From Gautieria morchelliformis (lineage: Eukaryota > Basidiomycota > Agaricomycetes > Gomphales > Gomphaceae), in the NCBI GenBank assembly GCA_015179125.1, contig WHVA01000111.1, positions 62,001 to 126,000 on the forward strand: a stretch of 64,000 nucleotides of DNA. The letters are read 5' to 3'. The notes beneath the pieces are model-generated. The model was not told where the DNA came from. It did no database searches and saw only the letters and a list, made by a program, of their open reading frames with translations. Each line of letters begins with the position of its first letter. Position 1 is the stretch's first letter. The position numbers were made by a program, and so were the translations under genes. Of this stretch, positions 41,556 through 54,395 are shown one piece after another.

Positions 41556-43958
41556 ATGACGACTGCCAGTTCTCCCGCCAAGTTTACAATATCAGATAAA
41601 GTGCGGTTATCTTCTGAGGAGCTATATCAACCAACGCCGCAACGACTGGAGCAGAAGCTCGACCTTGACGATGCTTTCTCTGTGCACGAGGACGAAGAGT
41701 CGGCGTCGTTTGACTTTGACCCGAACACATTTATGAAGGATTTGCAATCCAGAGATGCTATAGCTGCCATAGAACGTAGCTCAGAGGACGAGTGGGAGAA
41801 CCCAGATGACGAGGCAGTTGATATGCAGAATGGGCAAAATGCGACATACCATTCTACCGACGCATCCATATCCACCTTAGACAGCGATGCCGTGGGGTCA
41901 CATCGTTCACCTGCTACTCCCCCACATGCTTCGTCGTCTGCTCAATCTATGGATTCGGAGGCGTCTCCTTCCACGCCTCCCGACGACCCCGCTGCTGCAT
42001 CAGACTCTCAATTAACCAATGTTGTTCTTTCACGCCCTTCCCACTCGGTGCCACGCTCTCAAATTCACGAAGTTGACCATGCATATCCCAACGTTATCAT
42101 AAATGCCTCTAAATCACATATGGCAGATGTCAGGGCCCATGCTCCTGAATTCTCACAATCTGTTTCAAAACGGCCCCCAGACTGGAGCTCAACATCAGAG
42201 CCAACTGCAGATGCGATGGCGCCGTCCTTGACACCAGCCGACGGCAATTCGGGTCGCATGACCCAGTCTGTAAACTTGACAAGTCCTTCCCTTTCTCCAC
42301 CAGTACATCGATCTCTTCCATCCTTGTCGACATCTGGAAAGGCTCGAGTCAATGGTCCTTCCGCCTTCGAGAAAGTGGTCTCCAAGACGAGACCACCGTA
42401 TTTACCGCCAAAGCAAAAGGATGAAGATGAGAAACATAGTAAAGAGTGGGAGGAGATGATGCAGCGTAGTCGCCTAGCTGGTGAGTAACTGCTGTCTGCA
42501 TGGCTGTTGGCGAAGATCTTCGCCTTTGACATGGTGTATTAGAACGACGACGACGCGAAGAACTAGAAGCACGCCGCCTAGCTCGTGAATTTTCTGTAGA
42601 AGCAAATACTTGGCTTTGGGAACGTGCCGTTGTACCAGACTGGAAGAAGGCTATGAAGGACCCTAATTTACGCAAACTCTGGTGGAATGGTATGCCCATC
42701 TCGTCCTTGTCATTACTTCTGGCGTGTAAACATAGTTTATGCTAGGGGTCCCTACGAAACTTCGAAGCGCAGTATGGGAACGCGCTATTGGTAACGGACT
42801 TGCCTTGAGTAAAGGTAGGGATTATGCTCTAGGCTCAGCCTCTTAGCTGACTCGTCTTTCATGTTCAGACACATATAAGTCGACGCTTGCTAGGGCCAAG
42901 AACCTCATCGCTTCAAAACGTTTTCCGACAACAGCAATCTCATTGCTAGAGTCCGACATTGCAACCACACTGCAGCAACTGCATATATTTAACTCCTCGA
43001 CAGGTCCGCTCTATGGTGACCTACGTGATTTACTCTGTGCGTGGGTTGTCAGCCGAGCAGATGAGGGCCTGGGATATGTAGAAGGAGTGGCCAAAGTAAG
43101 TATTCCAAAGGCCGGCCGCGTGTCCAGCCGTATCTGCTTTTGTTGTTATAGCGCACAATTGGGAGGTTAACTGACGCGTATGGATTGTAGATTGGCGGCA
43201 TGCTTTTGTTAAATCTAACGGGTCCCGCACAGGCTTTCCTCGTGATGCGCAATCTCTTGGAAAGGGGCTGTTTACGCGCGTTTTATGGCGGTCCATCTGC
43301 TCGAGATGATGTGCGTCCGCGATTATTTTTAGCGGAATAATTGTAGATATCGTTATTTTTATTTTAGGTGGAAGCATATTATCGGTAGGGTTTATGGCTT
43401 TACAAAGAAATGGCACTGACGGGTAAGTGTGGTATAAAGAATCTTTGATACCTTACTTGCAGACGGGATGCCAAAAGGTTCATATTCTCCATTGTGTGGT
43501 TGTTTTATTGACTTAGGCACATTGCAGTTTACTTTAACTTCAAGCAGCACCAGATATCTCCGTCAGAATATCTCCCAGATTGGCTGTTGCCGCTCTTTTT
43601 GAACCATCTCCCTCTCGAAGCTTGCTCTCGAATATGGGACGTGTTCCTCCTAGAGGGCGATGCATTTCTCTTCCGTGCCGCGCTTGCTGTTCTAGCATCC
43701 ATCGAGTCGCGTCTCTTCTTCCCAGACCGTAAGGAGCTCATGGAAGTGCTCAAGGGCGAAAATAAGGCTGCTCTCGAAGTTGCCAAGCGAGATGCCACCA
43801 GTCCGATCCGGAGTGAGCACGGCGAGATTATGGGACCACGGTACGAGATATACCACGTAAACGAAGAGTCGGTGTGGGAACGCGTGGAGGAGATGGCGGA
43901 GTGGTGGAAGGAAAGCACTTGGCAGCGGCTTATTCTGCGAGAGTTACCTGACCTGTAA
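41556..43958 (+). CDS. TBC-domain Rab-GAP-like protein (TBC1D12/14 type)
   Basis: Exons are 41556-42480, 42543-42689, 42746-42814, 42869-43095, 43191-43310, 43368-43422, a 15-nt microexon 43463-43477 and 43528-43958. The Ser/Pro-rich N-terminus (~310 residues) precedes a helical linker and the TBC domain, from GVPTKLRSAVWERAIGNGL to CSRIWDVFLLEGDAFLFRAALAVL. TBC proteins normally stimulate Rab GTPases with an Arg and a Gln finger. Here IxxDxxR reads LESDIAT and YxQ reads YVEG, so both fingers appear absent. An in-frame TAG at 43386-43388 lies in the sixth exon after VEAYYR; a mis-modelled junction, a sequence error or real inactivation could explain it. It is convergent with the F-box gene. 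Confidence 0.78.
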
Positions 43959-44131
43959 GTCTCACATTATCTGACCGTGACAGCGAAGAGCCATTGTTAT
44001 ACTTGAGTCATTGTGATGTATTTATCTATCTTTATCGAAGGACGGTGATCATAAAAGCAGTGATCGTGATCATAACAATGCAGCCGAAAACATAATGGGA
44101 AAGCAAACAACACCGTCTGGGAAACGGACAA

Positions 44132-44939
44132 CTACTTGGAGAGACTCTCATAAAACGACTTGAGCCTGCGGACGCCAGGACAAAGGGCCAAACGAACCCT
44201 CTCACCCTCGACGTAGAAGCTACGTGCATTGCCTTCGAACCAGCCTGTCGGTGAATTGTTCAATTGCTTGTCCCTGTGAATCTTAGCAAGTCGATCGCGC
44301 TGCAGGCTCCACTTCAGTTGGTGGACGACTGGCAGTAACGTGTGTGAGATACGCGGCGAGCAGGATTCAACATCTGGCAAAACGACCCGAGCAGTGGATT
44401 GAACCTTTAATGGGTCGGTTGGACGAGAACCAAGGAGGGAGGATATTGAATGGCAGACGTAGGCGCGATCAAGGCGCTGACTAGTCCAGTATTGTTTCAC
44501 GGACTGCAGATTAGGGCAGTGCTCAGAAATATGAGCTCATAAACGACAACGCGCAAACATGTTCACCTGTGGCGAAGAGAAGTACAGACCATGCCTCCAT
44601 CGTCTTTCCATGCCAAGGCCACGCATGACACCTCGCTGTACAAGGTCACCGACGGTAGGTCGCAGACTGCCGCCCTGGGCAAAGAGGAAGTGGCGGATGC
44701 GCGACGGGGCAACCACGAGAACGCGAAGCCTGTGCAATGCCTTGTCTGAAGCGAGATTGCGAAGACGAGGCGAGATAGTTGAGAGCTGAGCCAAGTCAGG
44801 TAAATCCAAGAAGGAGACTGTGTGCTTCTGCTGGGTCAGGCGGCAGGACAAGTTGAAGCTTTAACTTACATATGTAGAGGAGGACCTCGGGTGGCATAGT
44901 AAGAAATGTGGGAGGATCAATTGTTTCGGGAGCCATCAT
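44132..44939 (-). pseudogene. F-box protein gene with one internal TGA
   Basis: Exon 1 (44939-44870) encodes MMAPETIDPPTFLTMPPEVL, and a 52-nt intron (GTAAGT...CAG) leads to exon 2 from 44817. Together they form an F-box (LTMPPEVLLYIFSFLDLPDL ... ISPRLRNLASD), which would bind Skp1 in an SCF ubiquitin ligase. The C-terminal part (LPVVHQLKWSLQRDRLAKIHRDKQL) has no recognised substrate domain. The frame is cut by TGA at 44537-44539 (RCRL-stop-AHISEHCPNLQS) but is otherwise open to 44132, so a single CGA to TGA change is likely. No alternative intron restores the phase cleanly. Confidence 0.68.
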
Positions 44940-45687
44940 AGAAGTGCTAGAGAGCTAATCTCACTAAGCTATCTGGGGCTCTCGAGCAAGTCTTATGTAG
45001 GTCGAAACGTGCTGCGGGTCACCGTGACGCATGTATCGAGAGTGCGCCGGCAACCCGGCGACTGTTGTTCTTTATGTTCATCTGTGGTTTGAAGACTACG
45101 TACTTCGGGAGGACGTCCCAGCTTCGACTACGCTAGGCCGTGATGAGAGCTGTGAGGGTTGGGCTGAGGTGAGTTGTGCTCACCGGTTGCGCGGAGCAGG
45201 GTCGCCGCTCGGGTGGGCGGGACCTTGCTCGGCGGCTGCTCTCATCTCGGCTTTGTAGAATGTGTACTGTGTCTCATTACTACGCTGATGTTCTTTAATG
45301 TACTTGTGTCTAATTACTGGCTATTATGATGTGCATGGTCATTGTCCCGCTGCGGGCACACTTGAGGTGCCGTCTCGGACGGCCGTTTACTCTCGGGGCT
45401 TGACTGGCGTGGGCGTGTGGGTAGAAAGAAACTTTAAGGATTGGCTGAATGAGCGAAGGAGCGTGGATGCGGTCTCTGAGCGAGTGAGTGGTGCGGAGAG
45501 ACACCTCTCTCATTGAATATGCGGCAATATTACACCACTGTAAATATTATATTACCTATGCATTATTTATGCCGCAACGTAGATCATTGCTGTCACACAA
45601 AAGTCTGAGTGTCTGGCAAGAGTCGTGAACTTCGAACTTCGAGGTTGAAGGCGCCCAATTGTCACTATCTGCTCCACATCTTCCTGC
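44940..45687. other. Intergenic region between divergent genes
   Basis: No coding frame is supported. This 750-bp interval separates the divergently transcribed F-box gene and the unknown conserved gene and should contain both promoters. Confidence 0.5.
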
Positions 45688-47943
45688 TTGATGTCGTCTA
45701 CGGGCCCATACCTCTCTGGAGCAGCTGTTCGTCTACTGATCGATTTGCCGTCCAGCCCCGATCTCAGTCCAAGCCAGTCATTGCGCTCTGGGACAGGTGT
45801 CATCCCTATTCTGTTAGATCCCTCTCTTGCTGCTTCTCCGTCCAAAGAAACACTTGTTCCTTGTTCTTCCGATTCATCAATAACCCCGTCCCATGCCAGT
45901 GTAGACACCTTCGGTCAGGTGATGCGACACGGTTTGTCGCGCCCTGCAGCCATCAGAGATCATCCCGCGACTAGGGCAGATGCTGGTGCTCGTTTCCTGT
46001 CGCGGTCATTCAGTATCCATCATGAAATGTTTTCCTCTCCGTCACTACATAGATATAGTTCCGTAATTGGATCTGGATCCTCTAGCACCACGTTGTCTAT
46101 TCCGCGTGTTATTTCGCCGCGTCCCACCAACAATGACGTGGAAGATAACCCCCACGCGGAAACAGACTCGGTGTTCACTGTCTCTGCTTACCTTCGCTCG
46201 TCCTCTCTTTATGGCGACGCCGACGACGACAATGTTATCACCAAACCGGCCCACACACCCCGAACTGCCATTGGCCAGCATAACTCTTCACTCGGCGTCT
46301 CTGTCCACTCCATCGAAGGACTACCTAAGGTTCATACCGATAAAGCAAACCGCACTTCCACAGGTTTGAGGCGCCAGAAATCTGAGCTAGATGTTCCTTT
46401 ATCCCCTACTTCAACGTTTATGCTCTCTCCTTCAGTATCAGTGTCAAGTCAATATCAGCCTTCTCGAGCTCATGCAGCTACTCATCCCCTCAAGTCAAGC
46501 ACCCATTCAACTTCGAAACATCAGCGTATCCATCACTGTCGAGCTGCGTCAGCGCCCACGTACGCAGTCTCATTTTCCACGTATGAAGTCGATGAACTGG
46601 AAAATCCATCTGCCGTCAAGATTATATCTTCTGGTACCCAGTCACATTGTCCTAGCGATCGACGTTTTAGATCAGTGTCCAGTTCCTATGGTGCAGAGAC
46701 CGCCATCCAGCCAATGCCGGGCTTAAGTTGTGCTGTCCCTTCCCACGATATGCGTGGAGACTCGGCTCCGGATGTGTCGCCAAAGGTATCCCAAGAGGAG
46801 GCCAGCACTGTTTCTATTACGCGACCGTCTACCAGTTCTACGTTGGCGCCTCCCTGGATTCGATCTGCCAGCGTTGAACTGTGGATTGATCAGGAGGGTT
46901 TCAGATCAATCCAGCCCAAGTTTGACTTGGCCGAATACTGGAGGGGGACCGGGTTAAGTCCAAGCGGGCAAGTATTGGACGTTGTAGAGTTCATTATGAA
47001 GAGTCCTCAGACGTGGCATTTTCACTATGCAGTTCGTGTCCTCACTTGATTCATGTCGCATTGACAAGGTCGTTATGTTCTGTTCCAGATGCTCGACAGT
47101 CCTCCCGTGCTACGTCGCCTCACTGTCAACGGTGATATGAATGACTATATTTCGCGTCAGGCGGCGCTCACGCTGAAGTATAATGGAATAAATGCCGTGG
47201 AAAGCACCGAGGACAAAGGGAAACTGGCATGGAAGTTTGAATATCTTGTGGAGGACAGACGAGATCCTGAGACTGGTAAAATCATGGAGGGTGAAAAGGT
47301 GAGAAGACGCTGGAGAAAACTTCTAGCAAACTACCCATATTGAATAATTTTTCTCTCATGCCGGTCAAAGAGATTCACGCCACTTAACTTTGTCTGCAAT
47401 CCGGAGTTGCTCACCTCGGAGCATGGGAAGAAAGTCAAGTTGCTTCACTTCGTGAAGAAAAGTGTTACACCGAAATTGCAAAGCTTCAACCTAGGCCTTC
47501 CCGCGACGAACTGCCCTCCCTTAGGAGCGACAGAGATCAGAAGTTCCATAGGTAACTGTGGCCAGCGAAAGAGTGACGATAAATATAAGGCCACACCTGC
47601 GATTGCTACCTCCGTATATTCAAGCTCGCATCACACGGGAAAGCGGAGAGTGACCTCGTTGAGCTCACCAGTCTTTCTGGACACTACTAAAAAAGAGTTC
47701 CACCTTCGACGCCGCAAACTCGGAAACCACCAAACTACTGACGGCATAAAGCTGTCAGAGGTAGAAGCCCGCCATCCGTCACTGACAGGACCTCAAGCAT
47801 CCTCCGAGTTGGCCGATCCTCTTACGGCTGCCATTAATGATGAAGTAATTCTACGACCTGGACAGAGAATCGTGTCGCCATCTCTACTGGAGATGTGGTT
47901 CCCCCCCCATCGCCCTCGACCTGAGCCGGCATCATTTTCCTAG
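45688..47943 (+). CDS. Conserved fungal protein of unknown function, Ser-rich N-terminus
   Basis: Three exons (45688-47037, 47089-47298, 47371-47943) join with GT/AG borders to a ~710-residue protein. The first 380 residues are Ser/Thr/Pro-rich and probably disordered. A compact block follows across the exon junctions (WHFHYAVR-MLDSPPVLRRLTVNGDM, ALTLKYNGINAVE, KLAWKFEYLVEDRRDP, LNFVCNPELLTSEHGKKVKLLHFVKKSVTPKL). It resembles a conserved block in agaricomycete hypothetical proteins as I remember them. I do not know its function. The tail is basic with no clear motif. Confidence 0.75.
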
Positions 47944-48501
47944 TGTTTCTCCGCGACAATACTAGTATCTTCATAATTGAAGGGGGAGTATGAGTGGTTT
48001 GTAAGGATCATCTCGTAAGACATGTAAATGCTTATAGTTATGGTTCATCCTCGAGTTCAAATTCCTTCGATCTGTATTCATTCTCCGTGGAAGTCTACTT
48101 GCATGCGATCCATGCTTTATTTTCATTTGACTCGCCGGGTAGTAGCAGTGGGGTCAAACACCCAACTTGCACTGGGGCGTTTTTCGTCTAGTTTCTAACA
48201 CGCCGCGGAGATCAGACCGTCAATTACAAGGTGATTTCCTGAATTTAGACCAAGGGGTGGCCTGGGCGCCAGACTGCATGCCCAGCTTCTGTGGCCCGGC
48301 TACTTGGCTGGAATAAGTATGTATTCAGTGGCCGGAGGGACACTGAGCATTGTGAAAATCAGGCTTTACGCGCGTCATCACGTGACGACAACCATCGCTT
48401 ACGAGGTCCCTGGACTTACTCTACCCCCTGGCAGTCGATACGGGTGCGCTAGGCTTTTCATCAAGTTACCATCGTTGAAACCGTTGAGAGTATTTGAATA
48501 A
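47944..48501. other. Intergenic, promoter side of the bromodomain gene
   Basis: No supported gene. The interval separates two same-strand genes. Confidence 0.5.
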
Positions 48502-50562
48502 ATGAAGTTGAAGAGGGAACTTGGAGCAATCGATCCGTCAGACGCTCCCATTGACCACCCCAGAACGAAGCGCCTCAAACGGGGCTCGTCTGCAGCTTCG
48601 CCTCCCGTCAATGAAGATGTGGAGATGCCCAATGGGTCTAGCAGTGACGTGGCAGAGGAAGGAGAGGAGGGAAACGAATCCGTGAAAGAGCTAGGACTGA
48701 AGATGTGGCATGCGGTGCGGAATGCGAAAGGCAAGGAGTAAGTTTGAATTCCTGAGTTTCTTACCCCAGAACTCATCGCTTTTGTTATATCTTCCCAGCG
48801 ACCGCGTCCTCTCCCATGACTTCTTGCGGTTGCCTTCGAAACGTCAATATGCCGACTATTACAACTTAATAAAACGTCCCATAGCCCTTGATGAAATCAA
48901 GGCTCAACTTGACTCGGAGGCATATCCGTCTCTTGACGGAGTAAAGCGAGATTTTGACACATGTTTTCGAAATGCAAAGAAGTATAACATGAAGGAAAGT
49001 CAAATCTGGAAGGACGCAAAGACGCTTCATGTTTGTCTACATCAATCACTGCAATTCCACTTTTTCTGACGAACACTACCTAGAAAATCGTATCTGCGGA
49101 GTACAGGTCGCTTACAGGAGTTGAGGATGAAGTCGATGTCATTGGTTCAGAGGGCGGTGACGGCGGCTCAGATGACGACGAAGGCAAAGGCAAAGCAGGC
49201 AAGGCACGATCGGGACGACCAGCGAGTGTCAATCGTCTGATAAAATCTCGCATGCAAAAACTCGCCGAAAAGACAGACGACACGTACGTGTGGAGTCGCA
49301 TTCTTATCCAATATTTGCCACTGACGACTATTCCATCCAGAGGTCGTTCTGTGACAGAGGCCTTCATGGAACTCCCACCAAAGAAGATTTACCCCCTCTA
49401 CTATAAAACTATCAAGAGACCCATTTGTTTTGAAATGATATTCGTGCGTAAATAGTATGGAATGTACTGTCGTGGCCTAACGTCATCATTAGAAACGAAT
49501 CAAACGAAAAGAATACAAGACCACTAGGGACTTTGCCGCCGATGTCGAGCTTGTTTTTTCAAATGCATTGGCTTTTAACGAGGAGCACAGTGTTATTTGG
49601 GAAGATGCAACTGCACTCAAGGTGCGCGCGCCGTCGCAGTGCAGTCCTGGTTTTTTGACCTAGGCTCCCAGAAATACTTTGCGCATATAATGTCCGACCT
49701 TCCCTTACCGTATGCACTTCCAGAGTATAGCCCCAGTACCAGTCACTCGCCCGCTCAGAACGGGAAGCTTAAGCTTCGAGTGCCAGCGCCTTCACAGCCC
49801 TCTGCGAACGCTACGACACCCCCAAACGGCACCACTTCTTTGAAAGTTAAGCTTCCTCCTTCGGCGGCTGCAACCACCTCCCAGCAGCAGGTCAATCAGC
49901 CATCACGTCAGTCGCAACAGGCTTCAAAGCAAGTCTCTCGATCACCCAAGATAGCTGGACGACCGCCTCCGCAAGGGCAGCCCTCTCACGCTCAAAATAG
50001 TCCTCAGGCTTCGACATCATACCTTCACCCTTCCACGTTTGCACATGTCAATCCCCACCAGCCACAACCGCAATATCAGCATCATTCCCAGCCAGCGTCT
50101 CAAACACAGTCGGCAGCGCACTCCATATCACCTTCGCCTTTGCCACCTACTCCTACTCCTATCACATTCGATCATCCCCTCCGCTCTGTGACGTTGAAAA
50201 CGTTGCCATTGGGTCGAATGCTGAGACTTGATTCCTCGGAGGGTGTCCGCACGTGGGTATTGAGACTGGGGAATGGTGAAACAGCAATTGATGTTCGCGA
50301 TGTGAGGTTTCTAGATGTGGAAGAGACCGAGGATGAAGAGGAAGATGATGGCGAGGGCGATCGTACCAATGGTCAGGATAAGGGGGAGGTCATCGTGAAG
50401 GCCAACGGATCTCTCGTCAGTGCCAAAATACCGAACAAGAAGGAAGGGGAGGGAGTGTGGGAGGTCACAGAGCTAAAAGCCGGCACAAATATCTTAGAGG
50501 TTGGCGAAAGAGCTGGAGATATATGGAAGATTGTCTTGCAGCGGATCGGAGTAAAGACTTAG
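48502..50562 (+). CDS. RSC4: Tandem-bromodomain RSC-complex-like subunit (Rsc4 type)
   Basis: Six exons: 48502-48737, 48799-49030, 49084-49283, 49341-49443, 49493-49621 and 49672-50562. Bromodomain 1 contains SKRQYADYYNLIKRPIALDE and the acetyl-lysine Asn in AKKYN. Bromodomain 2 contains PPKKIYPLYYKTIKRPICFE and ALAFNEEHS. A Gln/Pro/Ser-rich linker follows, then a C-terminal domain (HPLRSVTLKTLPLGRMLRLDSSEG ... AGDIWKIVLQRI). Two bromodomains with a unique C-terminal domain are the Rsc4 layout, a reader of acetylated histone H3 in the RSC chromatin-remodelling complex. The acidic stretch EETEDEEEDDGEGD lies within the C-terminal domain. It is convergent with PFA4, with 141 bp between the stops. 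Confidence 0.85.
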
Positions 50563-50703
50563 ATCTTGTGGTGTCTCTGCGCATATCCCCTTACATCGAC
50601 TTTACGTTCTATTGTCTATTATACGATATTACTACCTGAACCATGTATTTTCATATCCATTGCTGATGGTCCATAACCTCGCAGTCCAAGGGAAGACGTT
50701 CAG

Positions 50704-52787
50704 CTAGGCAACTGGTATGGCTGGCCGCCTGAGCTCCTTTAATGGCAGCGAAATATCTTCGTCCTCACTTGTGGTTGGCGACTCAGGTGTATATGGTTGG
50801 TATCGTCCAGCCTCTTCTCCGCGACTCTCTAGATATCTTCGCAGAATCTCTTCGCGGGTCTCCTCGCGCACTTCGTAACCCTCAGAACCTCTTCGCACCT
50901 TCGGACCACCCCACGGTACCATTTCATCATCGTCACCCTCAAACGAATGATCATAACCGTCGAAAGAGTGCCGGGAAGGTGTAGAGGACGTATGCCTCTC
51001 ATCGTCTGAATCCGGCCCACCTGAAAATTGGCTAGGTGGTCGGTAAGCGGGATGATATGGCGGCACGTCCGATCGTCCGCTTGCAATGTGTGTACGCCGA
51101 TATGCATTGGAAGGTTGTAAGTTCGGATTTACCCCGTTGCCATATGTCCACGGTGAGATGTCCTTGCTGAAGTCATGAGCAGGGCCTGTGTATGACGGTT
51201 GTTTGTAGGGATCCTGGGGTGGCCATACATTTTGCGATAATGGATCTGGAAGAGAAGCAGCCAGAACACGTCAGCATTATGAGACGAAAGAACACGAAGA
51301 AAGGAAATATGGACGGAGGGACGTGGCTATAGCAGAAGAATAAGTATAGATCTAACCCTTTCGACGACGCCCACCTCATGCCTCAAGCCATCAAGTCCCT
51401 CCCGCCTTCTATGTCCTTAGTGTAGCGCCGCCGGGACGATACCATGTCCTCCATCTCATAACTATCACGACGAAATTCAATCCATTTACCTTCTCCTTCT
51501 GCAATCTTGTATTTGAGTCCAGATGATGTCACTTTAATGGGAAAGGGCCAGTAAAGAGGTGAAGGTCCTAATATCGAATATATATTCTCCTTTATGCCAA
51601 GATTCTGCAGGTAATACGTCATTCTACATCGCCTGAAAATACCAGTGAAACATACGTAGGGAAACTTGACCTTAAAGTCATTTGTAAGTTATCAAGAACC
51701 TCTCAGATAGTAATGGATATGCCTACTTCACGAATCTTGCCCCTCCGTATAAGCGTGGCAACTTTATCTTTCTCCCAACCCTCAATGGTGGTTGTGTTGG
51801 TAAGAAGGCAATAAATATGGTAGCCACTGGCGTGGAAACCAGTCGATTCGTTCCACTGTGAAGAGTACTCCACAAAACACATACCTGAACGCGCCAACTG
51901 CTAATATGACAGGAACACAAGCAACGTAGTTTAAGATTATAAATATTAGCTCCCTCGCCGAGGGTTCAATCTGCATCAGGAAACGTCAGAGAGGGATGAA
52001 CAAACAGGACGCTTTACAAACCCAATAACCTCGTGCCGTGTTGTATGCTCCGAGTGCTCGTGCAGTGAGCATCCAAAGATGATACGAACATGCAATGTCT
52101 ACATAGAGCAAAAATCGGATGAAATGTGCATAATTAAAATGACCGACACAGTTGTTGACCCAGGGACAGTGATGATCTGCGATAACAATTCAATGAAAGC
52201 ATTTCAGGTTCATAGGGATGAGCTAAGAAACAGTAATTACCCATGCGCAAGACGCAACTGAATATACAGATCCAGAATTGATCAATAATTAATGAATCTG
52301 CACACGGGTGACATACCGGTGGCACTGGCGACAGTGATGCGCTCGAGGAGGCTTGAATTTCTCGCAAGTACGACAATATCGTGGCCCGCCTGTCAACTTC
52401 TTGACTTCGTAGTCATCCCCGTCTGGTTTCTGAATAGTCACATTCAAAAATTGAGGAATTCCATTGACAATGCACAACAAGCAAGTGGCTTCACCCAGGT
52501 ATTTGGAACGCCACCAGGATCCGTGACTACGGTCATGAAATAGTTCCAATAAAGCAGTCCAACGAGTACACTGGCGGTAATAGAATTAATGAGTCGTCAT
52601 TTTTAACTCGCAATACGTTAACCTCACTTGAATGGTCCAAGTAACTTAAGAAGGTCGACAGATATCTCTGAGCCATACCATGGGTATATAACGAATATTT
52701 GGACCGAGTATGCGATAAACGCAATTAACAAGGTCGTGAAAGTCACCCATATTCGTCCAAACAATCTGGAAGTGCGAGGAGAGACCA
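50704..52787 (-). CDS. PFA4: Palmitoyltransferase PFA4-like (DHHC family)
   Basis: The start at 52787 gives [20 protein letters not shown], a first membrane segment. After introns come [26 protein letters not shown] and the cysteine-rich domain [46 protein letters not shown] follows with the catalytic DHHC split by a GTAATT...CAG intron. Further segments follow ([20 protein letters not shown]), [39 protein letters not shown] and an acidic C-terminus ending at 50704. TTxE and the NxxxNPNL-type C-terminal motif ([15 protein letters not shown]) support PFA4, an ER S-acyltransferase that in yeast modifies chitin synthase Chs3. A chitin synthase gene lies 1.6 kb away. Confidence 0.85.
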
Positions 52788-53039
52788 TTATTGCTCCTAA
52801 CCTGAGGGTTTATGTTAACTGGGGTGTCTCTGTATGTAGCGATCTAGAAGAGACTACTGAGTAGAGGGGGGCGTCCAGAAAGGTATGGGTTTTCGGTCGT
52901 GGTATGCGCCTTGCTGGCTACTTTTGCTTCCGCTTGCGCTCTCGTCCAAGTCTATGGGGGCAGTGTAGTTCACTTCACAAAGGAGAGGTGTATAGAATGG
53001 GGTTATCTTGACATATATACGGTATACTATAAGTACGGG

Positions 53040-54116
53040 CTATAACCGCTCGCCAACCTCCCAACGTAAGAACTCAACAACACTCAAACCCGTCATACCA
53101 TCCTCCAGTGGATTCTCGTCTGTCAACTTCTGCTCTTCCCCCCATGACTTCAGTGTTTTCTGAACAGTTTGTCCCCCAGAACTTGCTAGCATATCAAAAG
53201 GTTGACTATAAAGGTTGTTACCTCGATCTCCATGAACACGCTCAGGACGCATCCCAACCACTTGTCTTGCTATCCCACGTTCCAAGGCGCCCAGGTCGAC
53301 GTCGAAAGCGGGTTTTGCTAGAAGCTCGCTGAGACGAGACGCAGGCGATGTCCTGAGTCCTACAGCAACCAACGCGCCGATTCTGCCTTGAGCCTCCATA
53401 ACAGCTGAAGGATTCCCTGGAGGTATAGCAAGCGCACCATGCACATAGCATGCCACTCGTAAACCCATGCCAAGTGGTGGAGGAATGGAATTGTGCACGA
53501 AGGACACGGCTCGACGGATTTTGATATTCTCACCCACTGCTGCTATGATGTCACGGATAGCATCGGAAACGGAAGGGTGTTTGCTAGCGCCGTCTCTAAT
53601 CATCAGCGGTGCACCTTGTAGATGAGCCAGCTCGATGGGACGGATAAAGGGATGAGGTTCGTTTGCCGGAGAGAGTGACGGGGGAGGTTCAGCCATAAAC
53701 GCAGCCGTGAAAGCCAGGTCCTGACTGAGCTTCCGGAAGAGTTCGTTTCTGCCCACAAAATCTGTCTCGCAATTAAGTTCTACCATGGCCGCCCGAATCC
53801 CCAGTGGCGGTCCGTGGCAAGAACCTCGGCTCAGCACGGCAACCCCGATGAGCCCTTCACCTGCGAACCGGCTCCCAACCTTTTCAGCTGTCCTTTGACC
53901 AGAGGAGACACGGTCTTTCTCGAGCCATTGGAGTGCGCCCTCCACGTCGTCGTTGGTGGCCATAAGGGCCTCCCTGGCTTTTTGGACACCCACTGTGGTG
54001 CGCTTGCGGAGCTCCGCTACAAGTTTTAATGAGGATGAACCAGATGCGACAGATGAATACCGAGAGAAAGGGAGAGCAAGGTGTCGTACATGTCGCGATA
54101 CAGAGGCAAGAAGCAT
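53040..54116 (-). CDS. TSF1: Mitochondrial elongation factor Ts
   Basis: A single 358-codon exon. Residues 1-25 are Arg/Ser/Leu-rich without acids, as in a mitochondrial presequence. Residues ~30-66 form the UBA-like N-domain (LVAELRKRTTVGVQKAREAL, NDDVEGALQWL). The core has the EF-Ts signature TDFVGRN at residues 118-124 and later blocks (VVGMRPERV). It exchanges GDP for GTP on mitochondrial EF-Tu. It is slightly longer than bacterial EF-Ts because of the leader and a loop rich in Pro (AEPPPSLSPANEP). No introns were seen, unlike its neighbours. Confidence 0.92.
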   Translation of the reverse strand: MLLASVSRHVRHLALPFSRYSSVASGSSSLKLVAELRKRTTVGVQKAREALMATNDDVEGALQWLEKDRVSSGQRTAEKVGSRFAGEGLIGVAVLSRGSCHGPPLGIRAAMVELNCETDFVGRNELFRKLSQDLAFTAAFMAEPPPSLSPANEPHPFIRPIELAHLQGAPLMIRDGASKHPSVSDAIRDIIAAVGENIKIRRAVSFVHNSIPPPLGMGLRVACYVHGALAIPPGNPSAVMEAQGRIGALVAVGLRTSPASRLSELLAKPAFDVDLGALERGIARQVVGMRPERVHGDRGNNLYSQPFDMLASSGGQTVQKTLKSWGEEQKLTDENPLEDGMTGLSVVEFLRWEVGERL

Positions 54117-54395
54117 GCCAATTGCACTTCCTAACTGAGAAAATTGCCTTATGTAATATGCGTTACTTACGAGTATTCGTTGACCTTCCGAGTAATTAGG
54201 TACCTACGTTCAAAGTCAAGTTATGTAACGGTTCCTGGTCATGGTAAAGGTGATGGGATATATCGACATGCCATGACCTGACGAGACAAGAGGGGACGAA
54301 ACAAGATGAAATGACTAAATAGTCCAAGTGCTAGAAGGGTCGTGCGCGTAGGTGGGAAGTATAACATATGAACATAATGGTCCGTTTCAATGTCC

